DNA from: Paramuribaculum sp.
GTDB taxonomy: Bacteria; Bacteroidota; Bacteroidia; Bacteroidales; Muribaculaceae
Reading direction: 5' to 3'
Assembly: GCA_029060545.1 (NCBI GenBank)
Contig: JAIDTT010000082.1
Coordinates: 1-64,000 of the forward strand
Length of the DNA stretch: 64,000 nucleotides
A program made the translations under genes and the position numbers. Shown here in pieces: positions 9,563-17,044 of the stretch; within the stretch, counting starts at the first letter, position 1; every line of letters starts with the position of its first letter. The notes under the pieces were generated by a model. It did no database searches, was not told where the DNA came from, and was given only the letters and a program-made list of their open reading frames with translations.

Positions 9563-10048
9563 ATGGATATCCCGTTTCGCACCGGTTTAGGCTATGACGT
9601 GCATCGTCTTGTAGAGGATCGCAAGCTGATACTCTGCGGCGTAACCATCCCTCACACTCACGGACTGCTCGGCCACAGCGATGCCGACGTAGCACTCCAT
9701 GCGCTGGCCGATGCGCTGCTTGGCGCAGCAGCCATGCGCGATATCGGGTATCACTTCCCCGACACCGACGCCGCATACGCCGGCGCCGATTCGCGCGTAT
9801 TGCTCCGCCGGGTAGTCGAACTTGTGGCTGAAAAAGGCTACCGCGTGGGAAATGTCGACATCACCATCGTGGCACAGGCTCCGAAGCTATTGCCCTACAT
9901 CGAGCAGATGCGGGATAATGTAGCTGCCGACCTCGGCGTGGAGCCCGACGCCGTATCCGTGAAGGCCACCACGACCGAACGGCTCGGCTTCGCCGGCCGT
10001 CGCGAAGGCATCTCCGCCCTCGCCACCGCCCTCCTCCTCCACCTCTAA
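9563..10048 (+). CDS. ispF: 2-C-methyl-D-erythritol 2,4-cyclodiphosphate synthase
   Basis: MEP isoprenoid pathway enzyme of 161 residues. The metal-binding DVH lies in GLGYDVHRL, followed by [19 protein letters not shown], the [10 protein letters not shown] segment, and the C-terminal signature [15 protein letters not shown]. The start is the ATG at 9563, two bases after the porV stop; the track start lies inside porV. It is the last gene of the GC-rich run: the sequence turns AT-rich right after its stop. Confidence 0.95.
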   Translation: MDIPFRTGLGYDVHRLVEDRKLILCGVTIPHTHGLLGHSDADVALHALADALLGAAAMRDIGYHFPDTDAAYAGADSRVLLRRVVELVAEKGYRVGNVDITIVAQAPKLLPYIEQMRDNVAADLGVEPDAVSVKATTTERLGFAGRREGISALATALLLHL

Positions 10049-10049
10049 G

Positions 10050-10094
10050 GCACTTTTATTATCTTTAATGCAGGTTCAACCGATTCTAGTGTGG
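10050..10094. repeat. Island-flanking repeat, left copy
   Basis: GCACTTTTATTAT-CTTTAATGCAGGTTCAAC here matches GCACTTTTATTATGCTT-ATTGCAGGTTCAAC at 13582. Weaker similarity runs on through TAGTGTGGT versus TAGAGTAGT. It begins two bases after the ispF stop codon and marks the left border of the AT-rich segment. Confidence 0.7.
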
Positions 10095-10157
10095 TGATCT
10101 CAGCATAATTCTCGCTAGATCTCCACGCTTTAAGATTTATATTTCAAAATATTTTCC

Positions 10158-10165
10158 TAATTTTG
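10158..10165 (+). promoter_or_regulatory. -7 promoter element of the structured RNA
   Basis: TAATTTTG matches the TAnnTTTG box. The upstream -33 box is weak. A start about seven bases downstream would begin the transcript at the GTATAGAC hairpin. Confidence 0.55.
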
Positions 10166-10170
10166 TAGTC

Positions 10171-10390
10171 GTATAGACTCATTGTCTATACTGACATTTT
10201 GAAACCAAGAGGCGTTATGTCTTCTGCTTGTACGGATAAAGCGTAGGAAACTTACATCCAAGTATATGCAAGAGAAAGTCATGACAGTCTCCATGCCATA
10301 TGGCGTGGAGTTGTTATTTCCACATCTTCATATACAGGTATTCCTACCACCTATCCGTAAAGGCGTGGCATAGCAGCCCACGCCTCTTTT
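10171..10390 (+). ncRNA. Candidate structured small RNA, 6S-like rod
   Basis: No ORF covers this stretch, yet it carries nested pairing between a promoter box and a terminator. A 5' hairpin is GTATAGAC-TCATT-GTCTATAC. Then TACGGATA (10231) pairs with TATCCGTA (10352), GTAGGAA (10243) with TTCCTAC (10341), GTATATG (10262) with CATATAC (10329), and CTCCATGCC (10289) with GGCGTGGAG (10302) around an ATAT loop. Between the last two stems lies an open bubble of about 20 and 18 bases. A long rod with one large central bubble is the hallmark of 6S RNA, and Bacteroidales are known to have a divergent 6S. The identity is inference; the pairing is directly visible. Confidence 0.55.
10361..10390 (+). 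terminator. Intrinsic terminator of the structured RNA
   Basis: AGGCGTGG (10361-10368) pairs with CCACGCCT (10378-10385) and is followed by CTTTT. Confidence 0.75.
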
Positions 10391-10433
10391 AATAACCACC
10401 TGTGTTGGGTTGTACAGGCAAAAATAACAAAAT

Positions 10434-10670
10434 ATGACGATAGTAGAATGTTTTGATACATATAAGGACTCCGAAATTAAGAAAATAGTTGGAGGCAGGA
10501 TGGTACATATAAAATATAGGGACGGTAGCTCCAAGAAGGGAATTGTTACGAATTTCATCAGAGCGGCTATTGCTGATGATGTCAATCGAACCATTATAGG
10601 TTTCATATTGAATGAAGAAGAAATAGTCGTATCTAAAGGTATTATTGATAATATTTATATCCTTAACTAA
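10434..10670 (+). CDS. Small hypothetical protein, possibly Sm/SH3-like fold
   Basis: A protein of 78 residues with no signal peptide or membrane segment. The sequence alternates short hydrophobic strands with polar turns (GGRMVHIKYRDGSSKKGIV, GFILNEEEIVVSKG), the look of a small beta-barrel such as an Sm- or SH3-like fold; that is a guess from pattern only. AT-rich codon use differs sharply from ispF upstream. The next gene starts eight bases downstream, suggesting an operon with the unknown proteins that follow. Family not recognised. Confidence 0.6.
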   Translation: MTIVECFDTYKDSEIKKIVGGRMVHIKYRDGSSKKGIVTNFIRAAIADDVNRTIIGFILNEEEIVVSKGIIDNIYILN

Positions 10671-10677
10671 GAATACC

Positions 10678-11376
10678 ATGAACGTCAAAACCGCGAAGTT
10701 AGTATTATCATTAAGTGTTTTGCTAAATATTATCCTTGGCTGCTTATTTTTCCTAAAGTCATGTTCTAATTCTCAATCTGCAAATAAGAATATAGATAGA
10801 AAGGAAGACTTAGTAACCCTACAAAATAAAGCAGCTGGATATATGCGTGATGCCATATGTGAAAATTTATATTACCCCAATACATACGATCCAGTAAAAA
10901 CCACTATTGACAGCGTCTTTTATGGTCCACTTACAGATGGAGAGTGTGTGCAGGCTGCCGAAGAATTAATTGACCTAAGATCTCAATATTCTTCAGCTCA
11001 ACATGCTTATAATGATGCTGTCGATCATATCAAATTTCATGGAATTACAGATCTTGGCACATTTCACTGGGGTAAAGATCGAGACGATGCAAAAGCAAAA
11101 ATGCAGAATCTTAAGGAAAAAATCGACCTGAGACAAACAACAATAAGAAATCGCGACACTTCAATGGACGGAGAGTTTATTGGATGGCAGATTGTACATC
11201 GTTACAGAGCTGCAAACAGTAAAGGTGAGGTTTCTTTTGGAAATGTTCTCTATATATTAGACCCCACCTTAACGAAAAGCTATTTCAGATATTCTCTTGA
11301 TAACAATGACAAGAACAATCTTGAATCAATTAGAGAAGTAATAGAATCAGAATTGGGTTATAAAAACAATCAGTAA
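10678..11376 (+). CDS. Hypothetical membrane-anchored protein of the AT-rich island
   Basis: A protein of 232 residues from the ATG at 10678; the longer track start overlaps the previous gene. The N-terminus has one hydrophobic segment (LVLSLSVLLNIILGCLFFL) followed by KSCSN, so it is a single-pass or lipid-anchored protein facing the periplasm. The middle is helical and charged, coiled-coil-like around residues 110-150 (AKAKMQNLKEKIDLRQTTIR). The C-terminal part (IGWQIVHRYRAANSKGEVSFG) looks like a compact alpha/beta domain. Family not recognised. It probably belongs to one transcription unit with its neighbours. Confidence 0.65.
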   Translation: MNVKTAKLVLSLSVLLNIILGCLFFLKSCSNSQSANKNIDRKEDLVTLQNKAAGYMRDAICENLYYPNTYDPVKTTIDSVFYGPLTDGECVQAAEELIDLRSQYSSAQHAYNDAVDHIKFHGITDLGTFHWGKDRDDAKAKMQNLKEKIDLRQTTIRNRDTSMDGEFIGWQIVHRYRAANSKGEVSFGNVLYILDPTLTKSYFRYSLDNNDKNNLESIREVIESELGYKNNQ

Positions 11377-11384
11377 ACTGCAAA

Positions 11385-11861
11385 ATGGGAAAATTCACAA
11401 ACGAACTAATCTTATTAATTATGGTTACAATACCTTGCTTTCTCTTATCATGTGAGAGAGACAATGAGCCCACAATGCCAGAAAACAGTCAAGCCAATCA
11501 GGATGGTAATTCTGAAGGAAACAACTCTAATATAAGTTATTACTTTAGAGTTGAGACCCCAGTAGGGAACATCCGTCCAGAAGCAGGCAAACTAGATATT
11601 TCGTTTGATTGCAACCAATCGTGGTCTGCATCCTATAGTGGCAATATTAGTGGATTTTCATATACTCCCTCAAACGGAAACGGAAGAGGCAAAATCACGA
11701 TAAAGTATGATGAAGTCAAATATAGCGAAACTTCAACTGATATTACTTGGAATGAATCTGGAACTTTGACATTCCATGTACGCGAGGGGAACTCGAAGAA
11801 TTTCAAAAATACGACTTATAATGTTTATATTAGTCGTAAAGGAAGCAAAATGAAAGTATAA
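11385..11861 (+). CDS. Hypothetical lipoprotein with BACON-like beta domain
   Basis: A protein of 158 residues. The signal peptide ends in FLLSC, a good lipobox, followed by a Ser/Asn/Gly-rich linker of about 30 residues. The remaining 110 residues are beta-rich (VGNIRPEAGKLDISFDCNQSWSAS and a terminal YNVYISRKG). Together they resemble BACON or immunoglobulin-like domains of Bacteroidales surface lipoproteins, in which a Trp follows a polar strand. The function is unknown; a surface-binding role is inferred only from fold type. It lies eight bases after the previous gene and 21 before the protease, so all are probably cotranscribed. Confidence 0.65.
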   Translation: MGKFTNELILLIMVTIPCFLLSCERDNEPTMPENSQANQDGNSEGNNSNISYYFRVETPVGNIRPEAGKLDISFDCNQSWSASYSGNISGFSYTPSNGNGRGKITIKYDEVKYSETSTDITWNESGTLTFHVREGNSKNFKNTTYNVYISRKGSKMKV

Positions 11862-11882
11862 TACAAAATACCAAGCATAACA

Positions 11883-13358
11883 ATGAAACGTATTCTAACA
11901 ATTATTGCTCTTATATTTATGAGCATCTCCTCCTTATCCGCTCATGAGGTCAACAAATATAAATACTTTTGCTTAGATGTAGAAGAAAATCCCTATGGAA
12001 TTGAAAAGCGTTTCCGTGAAGAATTCAAGAAAGTAGGCTTCTTAGTGATAGATAGTGATAACTATGAACAACTTGATCCACAAGAAAAAGCTAAAACTCT
12101 GTTCGTCGAATACGATTATTTCTTGAATCACAATGGGGATAGTTCTTTGGCTATAATATTAAAGAATGCCGCAGGTGCAATTGTATGGAGTAATATAGGT
12201 TATGGATGTACATTTCTTTCAGCATCTGGCGATTTCAAAAAATGCACGAAACAAATTATGACTGCTTTTAAGCGATTAAAATATAAATATGACGAAAGTA
12301 TTACATTTAATCAAACCATTCAACATCCGTATACTAAATGGACGGAAGATAGTGTGAAAACATATTTAAGTGGAAAAAGAATTTCCCCTGTAGAAGGAAT
12401 ATATAAAAATTATTCAAATGATGGAAATGCATACAGTATTGCTATCCTAAAACATGATGACAAATTTTATGGAATAATATTAGATTCTGATAATGAACTT
12501 TGGAAAACAGGTGATACAAAAATCATTCTAAACCATATTGAAGGTTCAGCATACGATGCTGTATATTACGATTTGAACCATCAAAAGGTAAATGCAATTG
12601 CGAGCATCAAAGATAATAGATTATTGGAATTTTCTGCTCCATATAGAGGGGATATTATGACCTTCTCTTTTATTAAAACTTACCCGTCGAGTGGAGAAAA
12701 AAGTGGCGGTAGCGTATCTCCAAGCGGGCAATGCAAAGCCACTGGAAGTGGGGTCTTGATATCGGACAACGTAATTATCACGAACTATCACGTGGTAGAT
12801 GATGCTGAAAAAGTCGAAGCAATAATTAATATAAACGGAATTCCCGAGGCATTCTCAGCTCGTGTTTTATGTACCGATAAGACAAATGACTTGGCAATCG
12901 TGTGCATCAAGGATGAAAAATTTAAAAGTCAAGGAAATGCCCCGTTCCAGATTCTGCCTAATACCGTAGATGTTGGCACATCGGTGTTTGCAATGGGATT
13001 CCCTTTAACCTCCTTTTTAGGTGATGAAGTAAAAATTACTGATGGTATAATAAGTTCAAAGTCGGGATTTGATGGCGATATAGTCACCTATCAAATATCT
13101 GTACCAATCCAACCAGGAAATAGCGGTGGACCTCTATTTGACAAAAAGGGTAATTTAGTTGGTATTACAAACGCAGGAATAGATAAAAGCGTTGCTGAAA
13201 ATGTTGGTTATGCAATAAAAACGCCATATGTCCTTAATATTATAGACTCCGCGCCCATAAATATATCGATTCCACAAGGCATAACCTTACCCAAAGACAA
13301 TCTACCCGAACTTATTAAGTGCTTAAAACCATATGTAGTTTATATAAAAATATACTAG
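11883..13358 (+). CDS. Secreted trypsin-like serine protease (HtrA/S1C-like) with an N-terminal accessory domain
   Basis: A protein of 491 residues with a signal peptide ending SLSAHE. Residues 20-280 form an unrecognised accessory region. The protease domain occupies about 280-455, with catalytic His in IITNYHVVDDA, Asp in KTNDLAIVCI and Ser in PGNSGGPLFD; all three triad residues are intact. There is no PDZ domain, unlike DegP/DegQ, so regulation must differ. The last 35 residues are hydrophobic. It is the final and only recognisable gene of the island, in an AT-rich composition unlike the core. A periplasmic or surface role in proteolysis follows from signal peptide plus fold; the substrate is unknown. 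Confidence 0.85.
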   Translation: MKRILTIIALIFMSISSLSAHEVNKYKYFCLDVEENPYGIEKRFREEFKKVGFLVIDSDNYEQLDPQEKAKTLFVEYDYFLNHNGDSSLAIILKNAAGAIVWSNIGYGCTFLSASGDFKKCTKQIMTAFKRLKYKYDESITFNQTIQHPYTKWTEDSVKTYLSGKRISPVEGIYKNYSNDGNAYSIAILKHDDKFYGIILDSDNELWKTGDTKIILNHIEGSAYDAVYYDLNHQKVNAIASIKDNRLLEFSAPYRGDIMTFSFIKTYPSSGEKSGGSVSPSGQCKATGSGVLISDNVIITNYHVVDDAEKVEAIININGIPEAFSARVLCTDKTNDLAIVCIKDEKFKSQGNAPFQILPNTVDVGTSVFAMGFPLTSFLGDEVKITDGIISSKSGFDGDIVTYQISVPIQPGNSGGPLFDKKGNLVGITNAGIDKSVAENVGYAIKTPYVLNIIDSAPINISIPQGITLPKDNLPELIKCLKPYVVYIKIY

Positions 13359-13368
13359 TTTCAAAGAT

Positions 13369-13408
13369 AACGCCACAATAGATCTCATATGACTCTATCG
13401 GTGGCGTT
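13369..13408 (+). terminator. Stem-loop after the protease gene
   Basis: AACGCCAC (13369-13376) pairs with GTGGCGTT (13401-13408), with a further inner ATAGA/TCTAT pair. It sits 11 bases after the protease stop and is followed by a T/A-rich stretch. Confidence 0.65.
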
Positions 13409-13439
13409 TCAATTATAATTTTATTCCTTATCTGCGTTA

Positions 13440-13629
13440 CTTGACTTTTTTATAGCGATAATTGCGAACGCTAAGACCGGGATGACGGCTCAACCACAAT
13501 TTGAATTCTTCGCTGAGCGAAGCGGCAGAGCCGATGATATCTAATATTTTTTTGCTTCCGCCCTGCTGCTAAGCCGCTGAAGCACTTTTATTATGCTTAT
13601 TGCAGGTTCAACGCGGCCTTTAGAGTAGT
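13440..13629. repeat. Island-flanking repeat, right and longer copy; rest of a 350-base gap
   Basis: The segment 13582-13629 matches the left copy after ispF. The part before it (13440-13581) has no plus-strand gene. Its minus strand is open for about 40 codons after an in-frame stop and without a start, a pattern I read as a dispersed element rather than a gene. The remaining bases up to the YciI gene at 13709 are AT-rich and contain nothing I can assign. Confidence 0.55.
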
Positions 13630-13708
13630 TTGTCGGATTTTTTTGCTAATATTGCAATTGCTTACGAAGGATCCAATCCCATCGCACTATCGATATTTTT
13701 TACTCTAT

Positions 13709-13999
13709 ATGTTTATTGCTATTCTGACATATAAGAAGCCGCTTGAAGAGGTAGACCGATTCCTGCAGGCGCATCGGGATTTTCTTGCCCGGCATTACGC
13801 TGCCGGCGATATTATCACATCAGGACCGCGCAATCCGCGTACCGGAGGAGTATTTATAATCAGGGCAGCGGACAGGTCGGCAGTCAAGGTGCTCATTGGT
13901 CAGGATCCGTTCATGATTAATGGCATTGCCGACTATCAGATTGTAGAATTCGTACCTACGATGTTCTGCGATGATTGTCTCAAATCTATTCTATCATAG
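13709..13999 (+). CDS. YciI family protein
   Basis: A protein of 96 residues from the ATG at 13709 (MFIAILTYKKPLEEVDRFLQAH). The typical YciI ferredoxin-like layout follows: an early strand, HRDFLARHYAAGDIITSGPRNPRTGGVFII, then a DPFMINGIADYQIVEF block. YciI proteins are small dimers related to ABM and muconolactone-isomerase folds and often accompany redox enzymes. The conserved His and Asp positions of the putative active site are present; the reaction is unknown. The longer start at 13643 runs into non-conserved sequence. It lies four bases before the iron-sulfur flavoprotein gene, so they form one operon. Confidence 0.85.
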   Translation: MFIAILTYKKPLEEVDRFLQAHRDFLARHYAAGDIITSGPRNPRTGGVFIIRAADRSAVKVLIGQDPFMINGIADYQIVEFVPTMFCDDCLKSILS

Positions 14000-14003
14000 C
14001 GAG

Positions 14004-14573
14004 ATGAAGGTTGTAGGTATTAGCGGGAGTGCGCGCAAGGATGGCAATACGGCTATCATTATCCGGAAGGTATTTGAGGTGCTCAACAATGAAGGTATTG
14101 ATACGGAATTGGTGCAACTGGCTGATTATGATATTCAGCCGTGTCGTGGTTGTTTTGCCTGTAAAGGACGAGGTAACTGCGCGTTTACCAACGATGGTTT
14201 CGCAGAAGTATTCGGCCGGATGGCGGACGCTGATGGAATAATTCTCGGTTCGCCGGTATACTCTGCCGATGTCTCGGCTAAGATGAAAGCCTTCCTGGAA
14301 CGTGGAGGCGTGGTCGTCGCAACCAATCCCGGACTTCTTCGCCACCGGGTCGGAGCTTCGGTTGCCGCCGTGCGACGTGGCGGTGGAATGACTACCGTTG
14401 ACACGATGAACCATTTCATGCTCAACAAGGAAATGATTGTCGTAGGTTCGACGTACTGGAATATCGTCTATGGTAAAAACACAGGAGACGTGCTCAATGA
14501 TGAGGAAGGCATAGCCAACATGCGCAATCTCGGCGCCAATCTGGCATGGGCGTTGCTGAAACTACAGGGTTGA
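14004..14573 (+). CDS. Iron-sulfur flavoprotein-type NAD(P)H-dependent reductase
   Basis: A flavodoxin-fold protein of 189 residues starting MKVVGISGSARKDGNT, the FMN phosphate-binding loop. The compact motif CRGCFACKGRGNC (about residue 46) reads C-x2-C-x2-C-x5-C, the spacing of Methanosarcina-type iron-sulfur flavoproteins that bind a 4Fe-4S cluster. Later GSPVYSADVSAKMKAFLERG and the HFMLNKEMIVVGSTYWN segment complete the FMN reductase fold. Probably a cytoplasmic electron carrier or reductase, in an operon with the YciI gene. The iron-sulfur cluster is inferred from the cysteine pattern. Confidence 0.85.
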   Translation: MKVVGISGSARKDGNTAIIIRKVFEVLNNEGIDTELVQLADYDIQPCRGCFACKGRGNCAFTNDGFAEVFGRMADADGIILGSPVYSADVSAKMKAFLERGGVVVATNPGLLRHRVGASVAAVRRGGGMTTVDTMNHFMLNKEMIVVGSTYWNIVYGKNTGDVLNDEEGIANMRNLGANLAWALLKLQG

Positions 14574-14632
14574 TGGTGAAAATTTTGTATATTTGTGGGT
14601 GATTACACTGATTTGCAAACTCACAACCGATT

Positions 14633-15823
14633 ATGATACAAGCTCAAGAGATTACTGATTTTCTGAACGAAAATATCACTGGCGAGCACTGCGGCCTATG
14701 GATACACTTGAGTCTGATTGCAGGCATTGCGGCGGTGTCGGTGGCTTCATATTACGTGGTGAATCTGCTCGGCCGGCTAATAAGGGTGCTGGTGGACAAG
14801 ACGAGCACGAAGTGGGATGACGATATGCTCAACGATGCTTTTCTGCAAGCTTTGGGTCAGCTGGCGCCGGCGCTGGTAGTATGGTGGCTGCTGCCAAAGT
14901 TTTTCTCGACGTCCGACGCCTCGGCTATGTGGATCAGTATCGGTACGCGATGCTATATCCTGTGGACGGTGATTTATATCGTGTGTATCACGATATCTAA
15001 TCTATACAATGCGTTTTCCCGCCGTCCGAAGCTGCGCGCATACGCGGTGAAAGGTATATTCCAGATGGCTAAACTGGTGGTGATCCTGTTGGGTGTGATC
15101 CTGACGGTGAGCATACTTATCGAGAAGTCGCCGGTGGCGATACTTACGGCTATCGGTGCATCAGCTGCTATACTGATGTTGGTGTTCAAAGACACGATCC
15201 TGGGCCTGGTGGCTTCTGTGCAACTTACGGCCAACCGGATGCTGAAACGCGGCGACTGGGTGGTGGTGGATAAGCATGGTGCCAACGGTGAGGTGACGGA
15301 TGTATCGCTCACGACGGTGAAGGTGCGCAACTGGGACAATTCGATCACTACTATTCCGCCTTACTCGCTGGTGTCGGAATCGTTTCGCAACTACCAGCCG
15401 ATGGTGAAAGGGAAGGGGCGCCGCGTGGAACGGTCGATCTATATCGATGTCAACAGTGTGGGGTTCTGCTCGGAGGAGCATCTGCGGCGTCTGGCCGACG
15501 GCGGTTTTATCGATGCGGCCATAGCTGAAGGCGGCGGCCGGCATGTGAATCTGACGCTGCTGCGCGACTATCTGGAGCGATACCTGAGCGGTCACGAGCT
15601 TGTCAACGCGAATATGCTGTATATGGTGCGACAGATGGAGCCGACGCCATCTGGTCTGCCTCTACAGCTTTATTTCTTCACATACCGCACTTCCTGGAAG
15701 GAATACGAGCATGTGCAAAGTGATATTTTCGACCACGTGTATGCCACGATAGGTGAGTTCGGCCTGCGCATATTCCAGACTCCGGCAGGCACGGATATCT
15801 CCGGCTTAGGCCACCGATCGTGA
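14633..15823 (+). CDS. Small-conductance mechanosensitive channel (MscS/YbdG type)
   Basis: Inner-membrane tension-gated channel of 396 residues. Several N-terminal membrane segments (about 28-48, 80-98, 110-130, 147-167) precede the pore helix and the MscS beta domain (GLVASVQLTANRMLKRGDWV, then GANGEVTDVSLTTVKVRNWDNS). The cytoplasmic alpha/beta end carries LQLYFFTYRTSWKEYEHVQSDIF. The length and the terminal FGLRIFQTPAGTD resemble YbdG rather than short MscS. It is expected to release solutes on osmotic downshock. It starts 59 bases after the flavoprotein gene; the relic of an amidohydrolase begins immediately after its stop. Confidence 0.9.
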   Translation: MIQAQEITDFLNENITGEHCGLWIHLSLIAGIAAVSVASYYVVNLLGRLIRVLVDKTSTKWDDDMLNDAFLQALGQLAPALVVWWLLPKFFSTSDASAMWISIGTRCYILWTVIYIVCITISNLYNAFSRRPKLRAYAVKGIFQMAKLVVILLGVILTVSILIEKSPVAILTAIGASAAILMLVFKDTILGLVASVQLTANRMLKRGDWVVVDKHGANGEVTDVSLTTVKVRNWDNSITTIPPYSLVSESFRNYQPMVKGKGRRVERSIYIDVNSVGFCSEEHLRRLADGGFIDAAIAEGGGRHVNLTLLRDYLERYLSGHELVNANMLYMVRQMEPTPSGLPLQLYFFTYRTSWKEYEHVQSDIFDHVYATIGEFGLRIFQTPAGTDISGLGHRS

Positions 15824-16023
15824 GATACCAAGCGGTCTGTACGACAACGATGCGCTTCAATACGGCCTGAGAAAGCTCGGCATAGACCACATATTATTTT
15901 TCGGCTGATTTCCCATATATTCCGATGACCGGAGCACAAGCCTTCATAGCGAATGCCCCCCTCTCAGATTATTATAAAGAACTTTTCGGTAGTATCAACG
16001 CTGAGAAGCTTCTTCAATTGTAG
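15824..16023 (+). pseudogene. C-terminal fragment of an amidohydrolase with a frameshift
   Basis: Directly after the MscS stop one frame reads SGLYDNDALQYGLRKLGIDH, then ILFFG and a stop. Removing one T from the T5 run at 15897-15901 restores the reading ILFSADFPYIPMTGAQAFI, continuing to APLSDYYKELFGSINAEKLL and a TAG at 16021. This is the recognisable C-terminal part of Amidohydro_2 enzymes (ACMSD-like TIM barrels, motif FG/S-x-D-x-P). There is no start codon and the N-terminal 250 residues are missing, so it is a relic. It fills most of the 305-base gap before the AraC gene. A matching N-terminal piece occurs at 18343. Confidence 0.8.
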
Positions 16024-16044
16024 CATCGGTCGATGGCGATTGAG

Positions 16045-16106
16045 CTTCCCAACAAATATTTTGAGCCGCACAACAAAACATAAAGGACAAAAATGTAGTA
16101 ACTTTG
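16045..16106 (+). promoter_or_regulatory. Promoter of the AraC gene with shared operator-like element
   Basis: TAACTTTG (16099-16106) is a perfect -7 box, 22 bases before the ATG. Upstream, CTTCCCAACAAAT-ATTTTGAGCC with a second CACAACAAAA resembles the sequence before the acetyltransferase gene. The distance from TTTGAGCC to the -7 box (31 bases) is identical in both. No good -33 box is present, consistent with a promoter that needs an activator. Confidence 0.65.
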
Positions 16107-16128
16107 CGGCATAACGAGAATCCTGAAT

Positions 16129-16947
16129 ATGGAAAGACTTGACGTGCTCGACTGCCACAATGCCTATATCGGCAGCTACTTTACCGACGACCGCGGGTGT
16201 GCCCACTGCTGCCGCGAGCATACTCTCATATATATCTACTCAGGTGAACTTGAAATCACTGACGGGAACCGAAAATCGCGACTCAAGGCAGGCGACTGTG
16301 CATTTATGCGCCGCGACAACCGTATGTGGTTGCAGAAGCGAGTCTGTGACGGTATGCCCTATCATTCGATAGTACTGAAGTTTTCAAAAGATTTTCTGCG
16401 CGAATACTACCAGTCGCTCAGCCGGCGCGATATCCCGCGGGATGCCCGCCGCGACAAACACAGTCTGTACATCTTTCCCTCCGGAAGGAATGATGTTAGA
16501 GGGCTCTTCGAATCTATCCTGCCTTATTTCGAGGCCGGGATGAAACCTACCGAAGAGATGCTGATACAACGACTATCTGAGGGTGTAAGGATGATACTCG
16601 ACATTGACGTGAATCTGTATGCGTCGCTCTTTGATTTTGTAGATCCCTGGAAGATTGACCTGATGGAATTTATGGAGCGGAATTATATGCATAATCTGTC
16701 GATGGAGGAGATTGCCTATTTCACGGGGCGCAGTCTCGCTTCGTTTAAGCGCGACTTCAAGCGGTATTGCGATGTGACGCCACAGAAATGGATAATCCGA
16801 CGCCGGCTTCAGGCAGCACATGAGCTTATCCGCAGAGGTGGACGCAAAGTATCCGATGTGTGCCTTGATGTGGGATTCAAGAATCTGTCGCATTTTTCCA
16901 AAGTCTACAAGGAGGCTTATGGTGTCGCTCCGACTATGGTGATATGA
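16129..16947 (+). CDS. AraC family transcriptional regulator
   Basis: A protein of 272 residues. The N-terminal 100 form a cupin-like sensor (EHTLIYIYSGELEIT, then a GDCAFMRRDN strand). The C-terminal 100 hold the double helix-turn-helix: NLSMEEIAYFTGRSLASFKRDFKR, followed by SDVCLDVGFKNLSHFSKVYKEAYG. It probably senses a small molecule and activates the acetyltransferase-flavodoxin-ABM-CMD genes downstream, whose promoter shares sequence with its own. Autoregulation is inferred from that. The last residues (APTMVI) end slightly earlier than in many AraC proteins. Confidence 0.9.
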   Translation: MERLDVLDCHNAYIGSYFTDDRGCAHCCREHTLIYIYSGELEITDGNRKSRLKAGDCAFMRRDNRMWLQKRVCDGMPYHSIVLKFSKDFLREYYQSLSRRDIPRDARRDKHSLYIFPSGRNDVRGLFESILPYFEAGMKPTEEMLIQRLSEGVRMILDIDVNLYASLFDFVDPWKIDLMEFMERNYMHNLSMEEIAYFTGRSLASFKRDFKRYCDVTPQKWIIRRRLQAAHELIRRGGRKVSDVCLDVGFKNLSHFSKVYKEAYGVAPTMVI

Positions 16948-16950
16948 ACT

Positions 16951-17011
16951 TCTCAGCAAAGACATTTGAGCCTCTCAGCAAAGCGGATCGAAAAATGTTG
17001 TAGTATCTTTG
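16951..17011 (+). promoter_or_regulatory. Promoter with paired direct repeats for the acetyltransferase operon
   Basis: TCTCAGCAAAG occurs twice (16951-16961 and 16973-16983), 22 bases apart, about two helical turns, as expected for AraC half-sites. TTTGAGCC lies between them. The -7 box TATCTTTG (17004-17011) follows TTTGAGCC by 31 bases, the same spacing as before the araC-type gene, and both continue GCGGCATA. Confidence 0.7.
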
Positions 17012-17044
17012 CGGCATAGAAAAAAATCATCATCTTCAAATCGT

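Noticed and set aside
13440-13575. Minus-strand reading ending SRHPGLSVRNYRYKK, resembling the end of an AraC helix-turn-helix
   Set aside because: Only about 40 codons after an in-frame stop, without a start and inside the island-border repeat. The likeness is too short to call a gene relic.
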